From Oscillospiraceae bacterium (lineage in GTDB: Bacteria > Bacillota > Clostridia > Oscillospirales > Oscillospiraceae), in the NCBI GenBank assembly GCA_009779845.1, contig WRBE01000009.1, positions 1 through 57,953 of the forward strand: 57,953 nucleotides of DNA. The letters run 5' to 3'. A program made the translations under genes and the position numbers. The notes under the pieces were generated by a model. It ran no database searches, was not told the origin of the DNA, and worked only from the letters and a program-made list of their open reading frames with translations. How positions within the stretch are numbered: the stretch's first letter is position 1; each line of letters starts with the position of its first letter. This document shows, one piece after another, positions 34,152 to 43,108 of this stretch.

Positions 34152-35009
34152 ATGACCCACCAAACCATCCCCAACACCATATCCCTCCCCACCCGCTCCC
34201 GAGACATGCACAAGGGCGGTGCAGGGAAGCTCCTACTCATCGGTGGCGCCGTAGGCTACACCGGTGCGCCGGTTTTGGCGGCGAAGGCGGCGCTTCGCAC
34301 TGGGGCGGGGATGGTGTCTGTTGGTGTCCCGACGGATATTTATCCCATTGTCGCTGGGCATTTGTTAGAGGCCATGCCCTTCCCTCTGTCTTGTACAGAC
34401 GGCAAGCTGAACCAAGCGGCCCTGCCTCTTATTTTAGAACGTCTGACAAATGCAGATGTTCTGCTTCTCGGCCCCGGTCTTGGGCAGAGTGAAGAATTGG
34501 ACACGCTGGTCTTGGCCCTCATTCGTCAAGCCAAAATCCCAATGGTTCTTGATGCCGACGGTCTAAACGCCCTGTCCCGGCATATACATGTATTGGACGA
34601 GGCACAGGCCCCCATTATCCTCACCCCCCACTTGGTGGAGTTTACCCGCCTCGGCGGGGACTTGGCCACAGGCGACCATGTAGAGGCCGCCCGGGGCTTT
34701 GCGACCCGGCATAGTTGCACGCTGGTGCTCAAAGGGCCGGGGACGGTGAGTGCGTTTTCTGATGGCAGTGCCTACGTCAACCAAACGGGGAATCCGGGTA
34801 TGGCTGTCGGCGGCAGTGGTGATGTGCTGGCCGGTATGATTGCGGCCCTCATCGGACAGGGGCTTGGGCTGGAACAAGCGGTGACCACCGCAGTCTGGGC
34901 CCATGGTCGTGCAGGTGACCTAGCCGCCAATCGGTTGGGTGAGTATAGCCTGTTGCCGTCTGACCTGATTGACACCTTGCCGGAGGTTCTCGTATCTATA
35001 ACGAGGTGA
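34152..35009 (+). CDS. nnrD: ADP-dependent NAD(P)H-hydrate dehydratase
   Basis: A 285-residue protein of the YjeF C-terminal/ribokinase-like fold, repairing hydrated NAD(P)H. Motifs: HKGGAGKLLLIGGAVGYTGAP, LLLGPGLGQ, VLDADGLNAL, PHLVEFTRL, and the catalytic GNPGMAVGGSGDVLAGM loop with its aspartate. The N-terminal epimerase domain (NnrE) is absent. AGGAGA precedes the ATG. It heads the nnrD-lipoprotein-alr-mazF cluster, four bases before the lipoprotein gene. Confidence 0.93.
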   Translation: MTHQTIPNTISLPTRSRDMHKGGAGKLLLIGGAVGYTGAPVLAAKAALRTGAGMVSVGVPTDIYPIVAGHLLEAMPFPLSCTDGKLNQAALPLILERLTNADVLLLGPGLGQSEELDTLVLALIRQAKIPMVLDADGLNALSRHIHVLDEAQAPIILTPHLVEFTRLGGDLATGDHVEAARGFATRHSCTLVLKGPGTVSAFSDGSAYVNQTGNPGMAVGGSGDVLAGMIAALIGQGLGLEQAVTTAVWAHGRAGDLAANRLGEYSLLPSDLIDTLPEVLVSITR

Positions 35010-35013
35010 TATT

Positions 35014-35577
35014 GTGCGCCGTCTAGTCATACTGATTCTATTTGTCCTACTGCTTTTGACCCTCACCGCCTGTTCCAGAGAGCCAGACCCCATGGAGCGC
35101 GCCCTAGAGATTCGAGAACGATTCCAAACTACCACCCAGCGGTTCGCCGCCCACATCACCGCCGACTACGGTGACCGGGTACACCCCTTCACCCTCCGCT
35201 TTGACACTGAGGCTCTGACCCTAGAAGTCTTAGCCCCCGAGGCCATTGCAGGCATCGTCGTCGAAGTGTCCGGGAATGGCACCACCCTCCATTTTGACGG
35301 TGCTGTGCTGGACACAGGCCCTTTGACCGAGGACGGTCTCAGTCCCATCGCCGCCCTGCCCTTCATGGTACACCAGTGGATGGAGGGGCATATTATACGT
35401 GCCCATTACGAGACCTTCCATGATATCCGAAGCCTTGTTATGACCACCACCATTTCAGACACCGTGCAGCACATGACGTGGTTTAACGCCGAAACCGGTG
35501 CACCCCTGCAAGCCGAACTGCAAGAAAACGGACGCATCGTCATCACCGCCCACTTTGAGGGCGGCCCTCTGTTTTAA
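35014..35577 (+). CDS. Putative lipoprotein (YdcC position)
   Basis: A 187-residue protein with a lipoprotein signal ending LTLTAC; Cys20 would be lipidated. The mature part is beta-rich (HPFTLRFDTEALTLEVLAPEAIAGIVVEVSGNGTTLHFDG), similar in layout to LolA-like folds. It starts at a GTG after GAGGTGAT. In Bacillus a lipoprotein gene (ydcC) sits just before alr, so this is probably its positional equivalent. Function is unknown. Confidence 0.82.
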   Translation: MRRLVILILFVLLLLTLTACSREPDPMERALEIRERFQTTTQRFAAHITADYGDRVHPFTLRFDTEALTLEVLAPEAIAGIVVEVSGNGTTLHFDGAVLDTGPLTEDGLSPIAALPFMVHQWMEGHIIRAHYETFHDIRSLVMTTTISDTVQHMTWFNAETGAPLQAELQENGRIVITAHFEGGPLF

Positions 35578-35615
35578 CTCCTACCCCTACATCAGATAAA
35601 AGGACGGACACCATC

Positions 35616-36740
35616 ATGCACCAAACCGACCGCACATGGGCCGAGATTCACCTAGACCGTCTCGCCCACAATTACAACGAACTCCGCCGCCGCACCGCCC
35701 CGGACTGTAAATTTCTCGCCCCGGTGAAGGCGAACGGGTACGGACACGGTGCCTTAGCCGTGTCTCGGCGCCTGCAAGACTTAGGCTGTGATTATCTGGC
35801 TGTCGCCGCCTTGCCGGAAGCCTTGGAGCTACGGGCAGCGGGCATCACCCTGTCCATTCTCATCTTTGGCTATACCGACCCCAAGGATGCATCCATTTTG
35901 GTCGAACACCATCTGACACAAGCAATTTTCAGCTTGGAACAGGCAAGTGCGCTCTCCCATGCCCTTGCCGGTACAGGCCGGACACTCGCTGTCCACCTAG
36001 AACTGGATACCGGCATGGGCCGTTTGGGGTTCCCTGCATACGTTGACCCGCCAGAAGATGCCCGTACTGCCGTGGCCCTTCCTCATTTAGACATCCAAGG
36101 CATTTTCACCCATTTCTCTGTTGCCGACATGGAAGAAGGGGCCGATTATACAAATGAGCAACTGGAATATTTTTCCCGCGCAGTCCATTGGTTAGAGGTG
36201 GAAATTGGCACACAATTCCCCCTTCGACATGCGACAAATAGCGGCGGGGCGTTGCGTCTGCCGGATTCGCATCTGAATATGATTCGCCCTGGCATTGCCC
36301 TTTATGGTCTGCCGCCGTTTGCGGCGAATTTACGGCCCGTTATGGAGCTCAAAACCCGCATCATCCAAGTCCGGCCCTTTGCAGATGGGGAATTAATTAG
36401 CTATGGCAGAACCTACCAAACCCGCACCGGTCAAACCATCGCTGTGGTTCCTATCGGTTACGCTGACGGACTGCACCGTGCGCTTTCCGGCAAGATGGAC
36501 ATGCTGCTCCATGGGCATCGCACTCCCCAAGTGGGGAGGATTTGTATGGACCTCTCCATGCTTGACGTGACAGGGGTGCCGGAAAAAATTTCCATTGGTG
36601 ACATGGTTACAGTTTTTGGCACGGATGGTGAAAAAACCATCTCTGTGGCAGAGCAAGCCGCACTTGCAGGCACAATTTCCTATGAGCTACTTTGCGCCGT
36701 TTCCCAGCGGGTGCCTCGCATGTATCTCAACGGCGGCTAA
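35616..36740 (+). CDS. alr: Alanine racemase
   Basis: A 374-residue PLP enzyme that makes D-alanine for peptidoglycan. The PLP lysine is K38 in VKANGYGHG, and the second catalytic residue is the tyrosine in IGYADGLHR. Other landmarks are HLELDTGMGRLGF, HATNSGGAL, MIRPGIALYG and GRICMDLSMLDVT. Length is normal. AAGGAC precedes the ATG. A strong terminator follows. Confidence 0.97.
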   Translation: MHQTDRTWAEIHLDRLAHNYNELRRRTAPDCKFLAPVKANGYGHGALAVSRRLQDLGCDYLAVAALPEALELRAAGITLSILIFGYTDPKDASILVEHHLTQAIFSLEQASALSHALAGTGRTLAVHLELDTGMGRLGFPAYVDPPEDARTAVALPHLDIQGIFTHFSVADMEEGADYTNEQLEYFSRAVHWLEVEIGTQFPLRHATNSGGALRLPDSHLNMIRPGIALYGLPPFAANLRPVMELKTRIIQVRPFADGELISYGRTYQTRTGQTIAVVPIGYADGLHRALSGKMDMLLHGHRTPQVGRICMDLSMLDVTGVPEKISIGDMVTVFGTDGEKTISVAEQAALAGTISYELLCAVSQRVPRMYLNGG

Positions 36741-36753
36741 TATGGAATATACT

Positions 36754-36787
36754 AAATCAGGAGGTGGAAATCACCTCCTGATTTTTT
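36754..36787 (+). terminator. Terminator between alr and mazF
   Basis: AAATCAGGAGGTG and CACCTCCTGATTT pair around a five-base loop and run into TTT, so mazF needs its own promoter. Confidence 0.9.
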
Positions 36788-36836
36788 CGAGCCAAACAAA
36801 GGTATAATTTGTTGCCCTCTATGGAAGAATGACAGT

Positions 36837-36870
36837 ACCGGTTACATAAAAGTTCCTCTACACCGTAACC
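36837..36870 (+). promoter_or_regulatory. Inverted repeat in the mazF leader
   Basis: CCGGTTAC and GTAACCGG flank 18 bases, 33 bp before the mazF start, downstream of a TATAAT-like box (36800-36806). It may be an operator or a leader hairpin. Confidence 0.5.
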
Positions 36871-36902
36871 GGGCAAAATACTTTCATCGGAGCGTGAGCC
36901 TA

Positions 36903-37265
36903 GTGAGTAACGGTGTACGTCGAGGGGACATCTATTATGCCGACCTGAGCCCCGTGGTGGGTAGTGAACAGGGCGGTATGCGGCCGGTTCTCATCGTGCA
37001 AAACGACACGGGGAACAAACACAGCCCCACAGTCATTGCGGCAGCCATCACCAGTCAGACAGGCAAAGCACGGCTGCCCACGCATATTGAGCTAGAGGCA
37101 AAAAGCTACGGCCTGACCCGTGACTCTGTGGTGCTGCTGGAGCAAATTCGCACCATTGATAAACGGCGGCTCAAAGAGCGGATGGGAAAGTTAGACATCT
37201 CGCTGATGACCCGGGTCAACAACGCCATCGCCGTCAGTTTCGGCCTAGAACCGGATGAACCCTAA
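36903..37265 (+). CDS. mazF: MazF/EndoA-type mRNA interferase toxin
   Basis: A 120-residue protein very close to Bacillus Endo[53 protein letters not shown] and [25 protein letters not shown]. The arginine and threonine of the active site are present. I chose the GTG at 36903, ten bases after GGAG; the GTG at 36894 lies too close. The antitoxin gene (ndoAI/mazE) that sits between alr and ndoA in Bacillus is not present in the 162 bases available. Confidence 0.93.
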   Translation: MSNGVRRGDIYYADLSPVVGSEQGGMRPVLIVQNDTGNKHSPTVIAAAITSQTGKARLPTHIELEAKSYGLTRDSVVLLEQIRTIDKRRLKERMGKLDISLMTRVNNAIAVSFGLEPDEP

Positions 37266-37352
37266 CAATCCCTCGGAGCCATGTGTTCCGGGGGATACAT
37301 ATTTTCACCCCTTAGCGCATACAAATCATGTGTATAGAGGGAGGAAATCGCA

Positions 37353-38249
37353 ATGAATCAAGAATTACACGGCACATACGCCATCGAACATAATCACACC
37401 AAAGTAGGGCAGCTCACCGTGTCCGCCGCAGGCATTCGCACCCATTTTCAGGCTGAATGTGTCGTAGTGACAGGAGAGGTGCTACGCCTTGCCTTATTGG
37501 TGGGAGAGCAATATATCCCTCTCGGGGTCATGCGGCCTGAAGGAGATAAGTTCCTGTTTGGCAAACGCTATAGCCGCCTTGAACTCCAGACAAAAGGCAT
37601 CGCTGCCATCCACGGTGTCCGCCTCATGGCTGTCGGACAACATGCGCCGCCCCCGGAACCCATGGAACCCACCGCAGGGGACGCCGCCCCCGAAGTCCCG
37701 TCTCCTGTCTTAGATCCCGCCATAGAAACCCACGCCCCAGAACCCGCCCCGGTACCGGAGCCTATCCCAGAACCCATCCTGATCCCAGAGCCAGAATTAG
37801 AACCCAAAGCCGAACCCGTCATGGAAACCCCGGTGCTTACACCGCTGCCCGCCGTTCCGGTCTCAGCCCCAACACCGGAGGCAGAGCCGCCTGAAGGCAG
37901 TCCCGTTTTTACTCATGAGGCCCGCTTTACAGCATCACTCCCGGTGGCAGACCGGGACTTAGATGATATAGACCCCTATCCCGCCACTCGACCTGTCGTT
38001 GCCCCTGCCCCGGACTGGAGCCCATGCCCGAACCCTGCCGCCCTGTTCACCGACCCCAATTTAATCGCCGCGGGACGCCGCCTAAAAGAAGCCAGAACCC
38101 GCCCCATGGGTGCGCACACCGAGCTGGCGGTTCCCTTTGACACCGGGAAGCCCTTCCCACTCATGCCCATCTTCTGTCTTGGGCAAGTCACCGACATCAA
38201 CGGTCAGGCGCATCTTGTCTTTCAGGTCAAGGATGGGAATATTGTGTAG
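37353..38249 (+). CDS. Hypothetical protein with Pro/Glu-rich linker
   Basis: A 298-residue cytoplasmic-type protein in three parts: an N-terminal beta domain (residues 1-88, with GTYAIEHNHTKVGQLTVSAAGIRTHF), a low-complexity proline/glutamate linker (about 92-185, repeated PEP units) and a C-terminal domain (about 215-298, ending HLVFQVKDGNIV). No signal peptide or membrane segment. I recognise no family. GGGAGG precedes the ATG. The linker suggests two tethered binding domains. Confidence 0.8.
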   Translation: MNQELHGTYAIEHNHTKVGQLTVSAAGIRTHFQAECVVVTGEVLRLALLVGEQYIPLGVMRPEGDKFLFGKRYSRLELQTKGIAAIHGVRLMAVGQHAPPPEPMEPTAGDAAPEVPSPVLDPAIETHAPEPAPVPEPIPEPILIPEPELEPKAEPVMETPVLTPLPAVPVSAPTPEAEPPEGSPVFTHEARFTASLPVADRDLDDIDPYPATRPVVAPAPDWSPCPNPAALFTDPNLIAAGRRLKEARTRPMGAHTELAVPFDTGKPFPLMPIFCLGQVTDINGQAHLVFQVKDGNIV

Positions 38250-38350
38250 TGCCTACATCAAAAGCTATCGCATCCTGATTGTGACGATGGGAACGTAAAT
38301 TGCGGCAGTATGAGAAAACAGGGCTAGTGGATTGAATAAAAAAGAAAGTT

Positions 38351-38372
38351 GCCCTAGGTTTCTACCTAGGGC
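38351..38372 (-). terminator. Terminator of the small Cys-rich gene
   Basis: GCCCTAGGT and ACCTAGGGC pair across the gene's stop codon; a T-rich stretch follows on the minus strand. Confidence 0.7.
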
Positions 38373-38560
38373 GATTTGTGTGTGTACGCATCTCGATTGG
38401 AGATATCCTGTAGCTGCTGTTCTTTCCGCATGTTTAATTCTTGTTCAGGAAGAGACACAATCATACATTCTTGACACATGCCAAGTTCGTCTAGTTGCAC
38501 TTCTTCAATCAAGCAAGTGTTGTCTCTGTTGTAAATACAATAATTCAGACGACATTTCAT
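38366..38560 (-). CDS. Small Cys-rich, probably metal-binding protein
   Basis: A 64-residue protein with cysteines at 3, 8, 16, 29 and 32 (MKCRLNYCIYNRDNTC...MCQEC) and a charged helical tail. The C-x4-C-x7-C and C-x2-C spacing suggests a zinc- or iron-binding knuckle. AGGATGG precedes the ATG. It diverges from an XRE regulator across two operator-like dyads, so it is probably a target of that regulator. Confidence 0.75.
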   Translation of the reverse strand: MKCRLNYCIYNRDNTCLIEEVQLDELGMCQECMIVSLPEQELNMRKEQQLQDISNRDAYTHKSP

Positions 38561-38583
38561 ATTTTTACCATCCTTGCGCCAAT

Positions 38584-38604
38584 TTGAGTATTTGAATTAC
38601 TCAA
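38584..38604. promoter_or_regulatory. XRE operator copy 1
   Basis: TTGAGTATTTGAATTACTCAA: half-sites TGAGTA and TACTCA separated by seven bases. It lies just upstream of the Cys-rich gene. Confidence 0.75.
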
Positions 38605-38634
38605 TTGTAACATGTTATTGGTACAAAATCAATA

Positions 38635-38653
38635 TGAGTAATTCAATTGCTCA
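38635..38653. promoter_or_regulatory. XRE operator copy 2
   Basis: TGAGTAATTCAATTGCTCA: the same 6-7-6 layout with one half-site change, 50 bp from copy 1, just upstream of the XRE gene. Confidence 0.75.
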
Positions 38654-38676
38654 AATTGATGGTTGGTGGTGGCGAA

Positions 38677-38925
38677 ATGTTCAAACATAAAGCCAAAGAT
38701 GGCACCCGAAATCTTTGCGGGAAAAAAGTGACTGCACTGAGAATGGCAATGTCTCCTAAGGTTTCTCAAAGGATGTTGGCAGAGATGGTGCAGCTCCATG
38801 GCGTGGACATCGACAAAACGGCAGTGCGGAGAATTGAGAATGGGGAACGGTATGTAACTGATATTGAACTGAGGATATTGTGCAAAATTTTTGAGGTTTC
38901 TGCGGATTTTCTTTTGAGCGAGTGA
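38677..38925 (+). CDS. XRE-family helix-turn-helix regulator
   Basis: An 82-residue protein. The helix-turn-helix reads KVTALRMAMSPKVSQRMLAEMVQLHGVDIDKTAVRRIENGERYVTDIELRILCKIF, typical of Cro/C1 proteins with a slightly extended loop. I chose the ATG at 38677 (MFKHKAKDG); the ribosome site is weak. Two dyads between it and the divergent Cys-rich gene are its probable operators. Confidence 0.85.
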   Translation: MFKHKAKDGTRNLCGKKVTALRMAMSPKVSQRMLAEMVQLHGVDIDKTAVRRIENGERYVTDIELRILCKIFEVSADFLLSE

Positions 38926-39327
38926 AGAGAAAGAGGTCGTTTAAAAGCATACACCCGATGCAGTGCCCCTTATCACGAAAAAGGGAGACAATCAGGCGGA
39001 GGATTTGCAGAATAAATGAGGATGAGCAGTGAAAAAGAGTGGGAGATATACCTAATTTTTGTTTGTGAAACGGAGCCGCCTATGGTATACTATATCAGCA
39101 GGTTGGCTCCGTTTCTGATTTAGAAAAAGAGCAAAACGTGAACACACGAATGAAAACAATTTATGGCGAAAATGGGTTATACGGATAAGCTTGGGATTCC
39201 TTGTGTGCTGTTCAATTAGCATATACTTATTGGAAATGGAAATCTGACTTAAAAAACGAATAAAGGTCGAAGGACGTGGGACGCCAGGGGCGGCGTCTCC
39301 CTACAAGAGCAAAAAGGAGCATACCAC
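38926..39327. other. Gene-free stretch before rnhB
   Basis: No coding frame I can support. It holds an imperfect long-range repeat (AACGGAGCC...GGCTCCGTT, 39070-39112) and a leader hairpin GGGACGCC/GGCGTCTCCC (39276-39300) just before rnhB. Confidence 0.5.
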
Positions 39328-39933
39328 ATGACTGACCTCTGGCAAATAGAGCGAGAACTCAAACACAAATACCCCACTATTTGCGGCGTAGACGAGGCCG
39401 GGCGTGGGCCCTTGGCTGGGCCGGTGGTGGCGGCGGCTGTTGTGTTGCCGGAGGGGGTGGAGTTGTCGGGGTTAGACGACTCTAAAAAACTCACCGAACC
39501 CCAGCGGGATGCGCTGTCTGCAGAAATTTGCACCAAAGCCATATCCTACGGCATCGGCCTCGCTACGGAGGAAGAGATTGACGAGATCAATATCCTAAAC
39601 GCCACCTATCAGGCTATGAATCGGGCCATAGAAGGGTTAGCAGTTTTGCCTGACTTCTGCTTGATTGATGGAAATCGGGCAGATGGATTAAATTATGCAA
39701 ACCAATGTATTGTCAAGGGTGACAGCAAATGTGCCTCCATTGCCGCGGCGTCCATTTTGGCGAAGGTGTATCGAGACAGGCTGATGCAAGCACTCCATGC
39801 CGACTATCCCCAATACGGATTTGATCGGCATAAGGGCTATCCCACGAAAGCGCATTATATGGCCTTGGATGAACATGGCCCGTCGGCAGTACATCGAAAC
39901 AGTTTTCTGAAAAAGTGGGAGGCTGGGCGATGA
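39328..39933 (+). CDS. rnhB: Ribonuclease HII
   Basis: A 201-residue enzyme that removes RNA from RNA-DNA hybrids. The catalytic acidic residues are in [22 protein letters not shown] (Asp, Glu) and [10 protein letters not shown] (Asp). [24 protein letters not shown] and [18 protein letters not shown] are also diagnostic. AGGAG precedes the ATG. The stop overlaps yraN. Confidence 0.96.
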   Translation: MTDLWQIERELKHKYPTICGVDEAGRGPLAGPVVAAAVVLPEGVELSGLDDSKKLTEPQRDALSAEICTKAISYGIGLATEEEIDEINILNATYQAMNRAIEGLAVLPDFCLIDGNRADGLNYANQCIVKGDSKCASIAAASILAKVYRDRLMQALHADYPQYGFDRHKGYPTKAHYMALDEHGPSAVHRNSFLKKWEAGR

Positions 39934-40292
39934 AACAGAAACTAATCGGCGCTTGGGGCGAGGCCACGGCGGCAGAGTATTTACAAAACCGCAGATACAC
40001 GGTAATTTCCATGGGTTATCGGTGCCGTTTTGGGGAGATTGACATCATTGCAACCAACAAAAAATACATTGCCTTTGTAGAGGTCAAAACCAGAAAGGAC
40101 AGCGGGTTTGCCGAGGCCCGAGAGTTTGTGAACCATCACAAAATGGGGCGGTTGCGCCAGACTGCCGAGATGTGGCTGTCCGAGCACGAAACCACGCTAC
40201 AACCCCGATTTGATGTCATCGAAATTTACGCCCCCCAAGGGGCGGACACCAACAGCCCAGAAATCAGGCACTTGGAGGACGCATTTCAGTGA
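39930..40292 (+). CDS. yraN: YraN-family (UPF0102) endonuclease-like protein
   Basis: A 120-residue protein starting [23 protein letters not shown], with the nuclease-like core [23 protein letters not shown] (E, D, E-x-K of the restriction-endonuclease fold). Its start overlaps the rnhB stop (ATGA), a pairing conserved in many bacteria. The cellular role is not firmly known. Confidence 0.93.
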   Translation: MKQKLIGAWGEATAAEYLQNRRYTVISMGYRCRFGEIDIIATNKKYIAFVEVKTRKDSGFAEAREFVNHHKMGRLRQTAEMWLSEHETTLQPRFDVIEIYAPQGADTNSPEIRHLEDAFQ

Positions 40293-41257
40293 AATTCCCA
40301 TTATTTGATGCCCATTGTGACACCTTGTCGGCGATGTACGCCTTTGAACAGCCCTTGTTACGCAACAATTTGCATGTGGATTTAGAGAGAGGCCGGAAAT
40401 ATGCGCCGCAAGCCCAGTTTTTTGCCATTTTCGGCGAGCTTGGTGCCGACCTGAACCCGGCAACAGAAGGATTTCCCCACTGGGAGCGCGGGGGCCAATG
40501 TTTTGCGGCCCAGTACAATGTGTTCCAAAGGGCCTTGGAGACCAATCGGGACAAGATGGCCTTTTGCCGCACGGCAACGGATGCCGGAATAGCGGCGCAA
40601 GGGGGACAATTAGCCGCATATCTCTCCGTCGAGGGCGCAGAGATATTGGATTGTAGTGTTGAAAAACTGCGAGAGGCCCATCAACTGGGGGTACGGATGG
40701 TGGGGCTTACTTGGAACGTGAAAAATACCTTGTCCGGTACCAGTGCCGAGGCCACAGCGCAAGGACTGACAGAACAGGGGCGGCGGTTTGTGCAGGAATG
40801 TCAGGCTCTCGGTGTGATTGTGGACGTGTCCCACCTGTCCGTGCCTGGATTTTGGGATGTGGCGGAGATGTTGACTGTTCCTTTTGTGGCAAGCCATTCT
40901 AACGCCTATGCCCTTTGTCCCCACAGCCGGAACTTGACAGACGACCAATTTTGTGCCATTGTCAAGGCAGGGGGTGTGGCCGGGATAAATTTATTTAACA
41001 TGTTTTTGGGAGAGAATCCGGACATAGACACAGTGGTGGCTCATATTGAGCATTTCCTCGCATTGGGCGGGGGGAAATCCATCGCCATGGGCGCAGACCT
41101 AGACGGTTGCGACCAATTGCCCCAAGGAATCAATGGCATAGAGGACATGGAAAAATTGGCAGAGCGGCTATTACAGAAAAACTATCCAGAGACCTTGGTT
41201 GCGGATATGTTTTACCATAATCTCATGAGGGTGGTCGAACAAGTATGCGTTATATAA
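40289..41257 (+). CDS. Peptidase M19 (membrane dipeptidase family)
   Basis: A 322-residue metal-dependent amidohydrolase. DAHCDT gives the first zinc ligands (HxD), SVEGAEIL the bridging glutamate, and VDVSHLS and VASHSNAYALCPHSRNL the remaining histidines. GADLDG near residue 270 carries the catalytic aspartate. It starts at a GTG overlapping the yraN stop. Relatives cleave dipeptides containing D-amino acids. It is cotranscribed with thrC, which it overlaps by 13 bases. Confidence 0.92.
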   Translation: MKFPLFDAHCDTLSAMYAFEQPLLRNNLHVDLERGRKYAPQAQFFAIFGELGADLNPATEGFPHWERGGQCFAAQYNVFQRALETNRDKMAFCRTATDAGIAAQGGQLAAYLSVEGAEILDCSVEKLREAHQLGVRMVGLTWNVKNTLSGTSAEATAQGLTEQGRRFVQECQALGVIVDVSHLSVPGFWDVAEMLTVPFVASHSNAYALCPHSRNLTDDQFCAIVKAGGVAGINLFNMFLGENPDIDTVVAHIEHFLALGGGKSIAMGADLDGCDQLPQGINGIEDMEKLAERLLQKNYPETLVADMFYHNLMRVVEQVCVI

Positions 41258-42732
41258 GTACACGAGATCAAACAGTGCGAATACATGCGGCGGAGGCTAT
41301 TGCACAGGGCTTGTCCCACGATGGCGGTCTGTTCGTGCCGGAGGCATTGCCGGGCTTGAGTGCGGGGCAGATTCAGTCTCTGTGCGCCATGAGTTACCAG
41401 CAACGGGCGGTGTATATCATGGGGGCGTTTCTTCAAGATTTCACCTCCGCCGAGATGGCGAATTTCGCCGAGCGAGCCTATAGTGTCAAAGGGTTTGACA
41501 CGCCCGCCATTGCGCCGTTAGAAAAGCTGACGGACGACACTTGGTTCTTAGAACTCTGGCACGGCCCCACGTCTGCGTTTAAGGACATGGCGTTGCAGAT
41601 GCTGCCTTATCTGCTTACCGCTTCACTGGAGAAAACCGGAGAGCGGCGGCAGGCGTGTATTTTGGTCGCCACTTCTGGCGATACGGGGAAAGCCGCCTTG
41701 GAAGGGTTTGCGGATGTGGAGCAGACGAAAATCTTGGTATTTTACCCCAAAGACGGGGTTAGTGCCGTACAAGAGATGCAGATGGTGACCCAAGCGGGTC
41801 AAAATGTCGGCGTTCTTGGTGTCCACGGCAATTTCGATGACGCCCAAAGCGGGGTGAAACAGATTTTTAGCGACAGAGAGCTGGCGCGGGAGCTATCTGA
41901 CCGCGGCTATTTCTTGTCCTCTGCCAACTCCATCAACTGGGGACGGTTGTTGCCCCAGATTGTGTATTATGTGTCGGCCTATTGTGACATGGTGAACGCA
42001 AGACGCATTGTCATTGGGGACAAGGTGAATTTTGCCGTGCCCACTGGGAATTTTGGTAATATTTTGGCCGGGTTTTACGCCAAGCAGATGGGGCTGCCTG
42101 TGGATAAACTGATTTGTGCGTCGAACGCAAATAATGTGCTGACGGAATTTATCCAGACCGGCACATACAACCGTAACCGGCCTTTCCACACCACTATTTC
42201 GCCCTCCATGGATATCTTGGTGTCAAGCAACTTAGAGCGGTTGTTGTTCGCTCTCTCCAACGGAGACGATAAGCAAGTTGCGGGATATATGAAAGAATTA
42301 GCAGAAACGGGACAATATACCGTGACCTCGAAAATTAAGGCGGCTCTAGACCAAACATTTTGGGCGGACTTTTGCGACGATAATCAGACCAAAGAAACCC
42401 TGCGGGACGTGTTTGAAGCCCAAAACTATCTCATGGACACCCACACAGCGGTGGCCTATGACGTGCTAGAAAAATACCGCACCACCACAGGCGACACCGC
42501 CCCTACAGTAGTGGTATCGACCGCCAGCCCCTACAAATTCGCCGACAGTGTACTGGATGCACTGGGCCAGCGCGGGAACGCAGAGGGCTTGGCACTGATT
42601 GACCGATTGGCGGAGGTGACAGGCACCGTGCCGCCCCAACCGCTGGTGGCACTCAAGGGCAAGCAGCCTCGGTTTGATGAGGTTGTGGGGAAGGATGGCA
42701 TGTTGGGGGCGGTTGGGGTGTTTTTGGAGTAG
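41245..42732 (+). CDS. thrC: Threonine synthase
   Basis: A 495-residue PLP enzyme converting O-phosphohomoserine to threonine. The PLP lysine is in TSAFKDMALQ, and the phosphate-binding loop is VATSGDTGKAAL. SSANSINWGRLLPQIVYY and VPTGNFGNILAG confirm the longer bacterial type. The start lies inside the dipeptidase gene. Repeat copy B begins 20 bases after its stop. Confidence 0.96.
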   Translation: MRYISTRDQTVRIHAAEAIAQGLSHDGGLFVPEALPGLSAGQIQSLCAMSYQQRAVYIMGAFLQDFTSAEMANFAERAYSVKGFDTPAIAPLEKLTDDTWFLELWHGPTSAFKDMALQMLPYLLTASLEKTGERRQACILVATSGDTGKAALEGFADVEQTKILVFYPKDGVSAVQEMQMVTQAGQNVGVLGVHGNFDDAQSGVKQIFSDRELARELSDRGYFLSSANSINWGRLLPQIVYYVSAYCDMVNARRIVIGDKVNFAVPTGNFGNILAGFYAKQMGLPVDKLICASNANNVLTEFIQTGTYNRNRPFHTTISPSMDILVSSNLERLLFALSNGDDKQVAGYMKELAETGQYTVTSKIKAALDQTFWADFCDDNQTKETLRDVFEAQNYLMDTHTAVAYDVLEKYRTTTGDTAPTVVVSTASPYKFADSVLDALGQRGNAEGLALIDRLAEVTGTVPPQPLVALKGKQPRFDEVVGKDGMLGAVGVFLE

Positions 42733-42751
42733 GGTGGATGGTGTTTTTCTA

Positions 42752-43051
42752 ATCGGCTTTTGACCCTTCCCTATTCGGCGTTGCCGCCGATTTTGCCTTG
42801 GCGCAAGCCGCCGACTGGTTATGTCCTGCCGGACGGGCCTTCTTTGCTGTTTCGCAAAGAAGCAAAAGAAACACAGGGGCTGCGCCCCTATGTACCCGCA
42901 AGGGTCAAGTGCAGAGTGACGACGGTTTTGCACCTTATACCCTGCTTTGGCGGCAATACCCTCACGCCAGATGTAATAGTACTCGAAACTCCAATGGTCA
43001 AGGGCGGTGGGGCCGCCGGATGGATGTGCTATTGAATTGCGCTCAAACATG
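42752..43051 (+). repeat. Dispersed structured repeat, copy B
   Basis: About 300 bp, the same orientation as copy A, carrying the CCTGCCGGACGGGCC core, the CTTCTTTG hairpin, the GGGGCTGCGCCCC hairpin and CTCCAATGGTCAAGGGCGGT. It lacks the terminal GGGTCAAGAGA segment. Confidence 0.85.
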
Positions 43052-43108
43052 ATATGCAAAAGGCCACTCCTTTTCGAGTGGCAGGCTCTCCGTTACTTAG
43101 GAGAGCCG

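Noticed and set aside
42466-43059. 197-codon minus-strand frame across repeat copy B and the end of thrC
   Set aside because: Half is antisense to thrC and half is repeat; no ribosome site.
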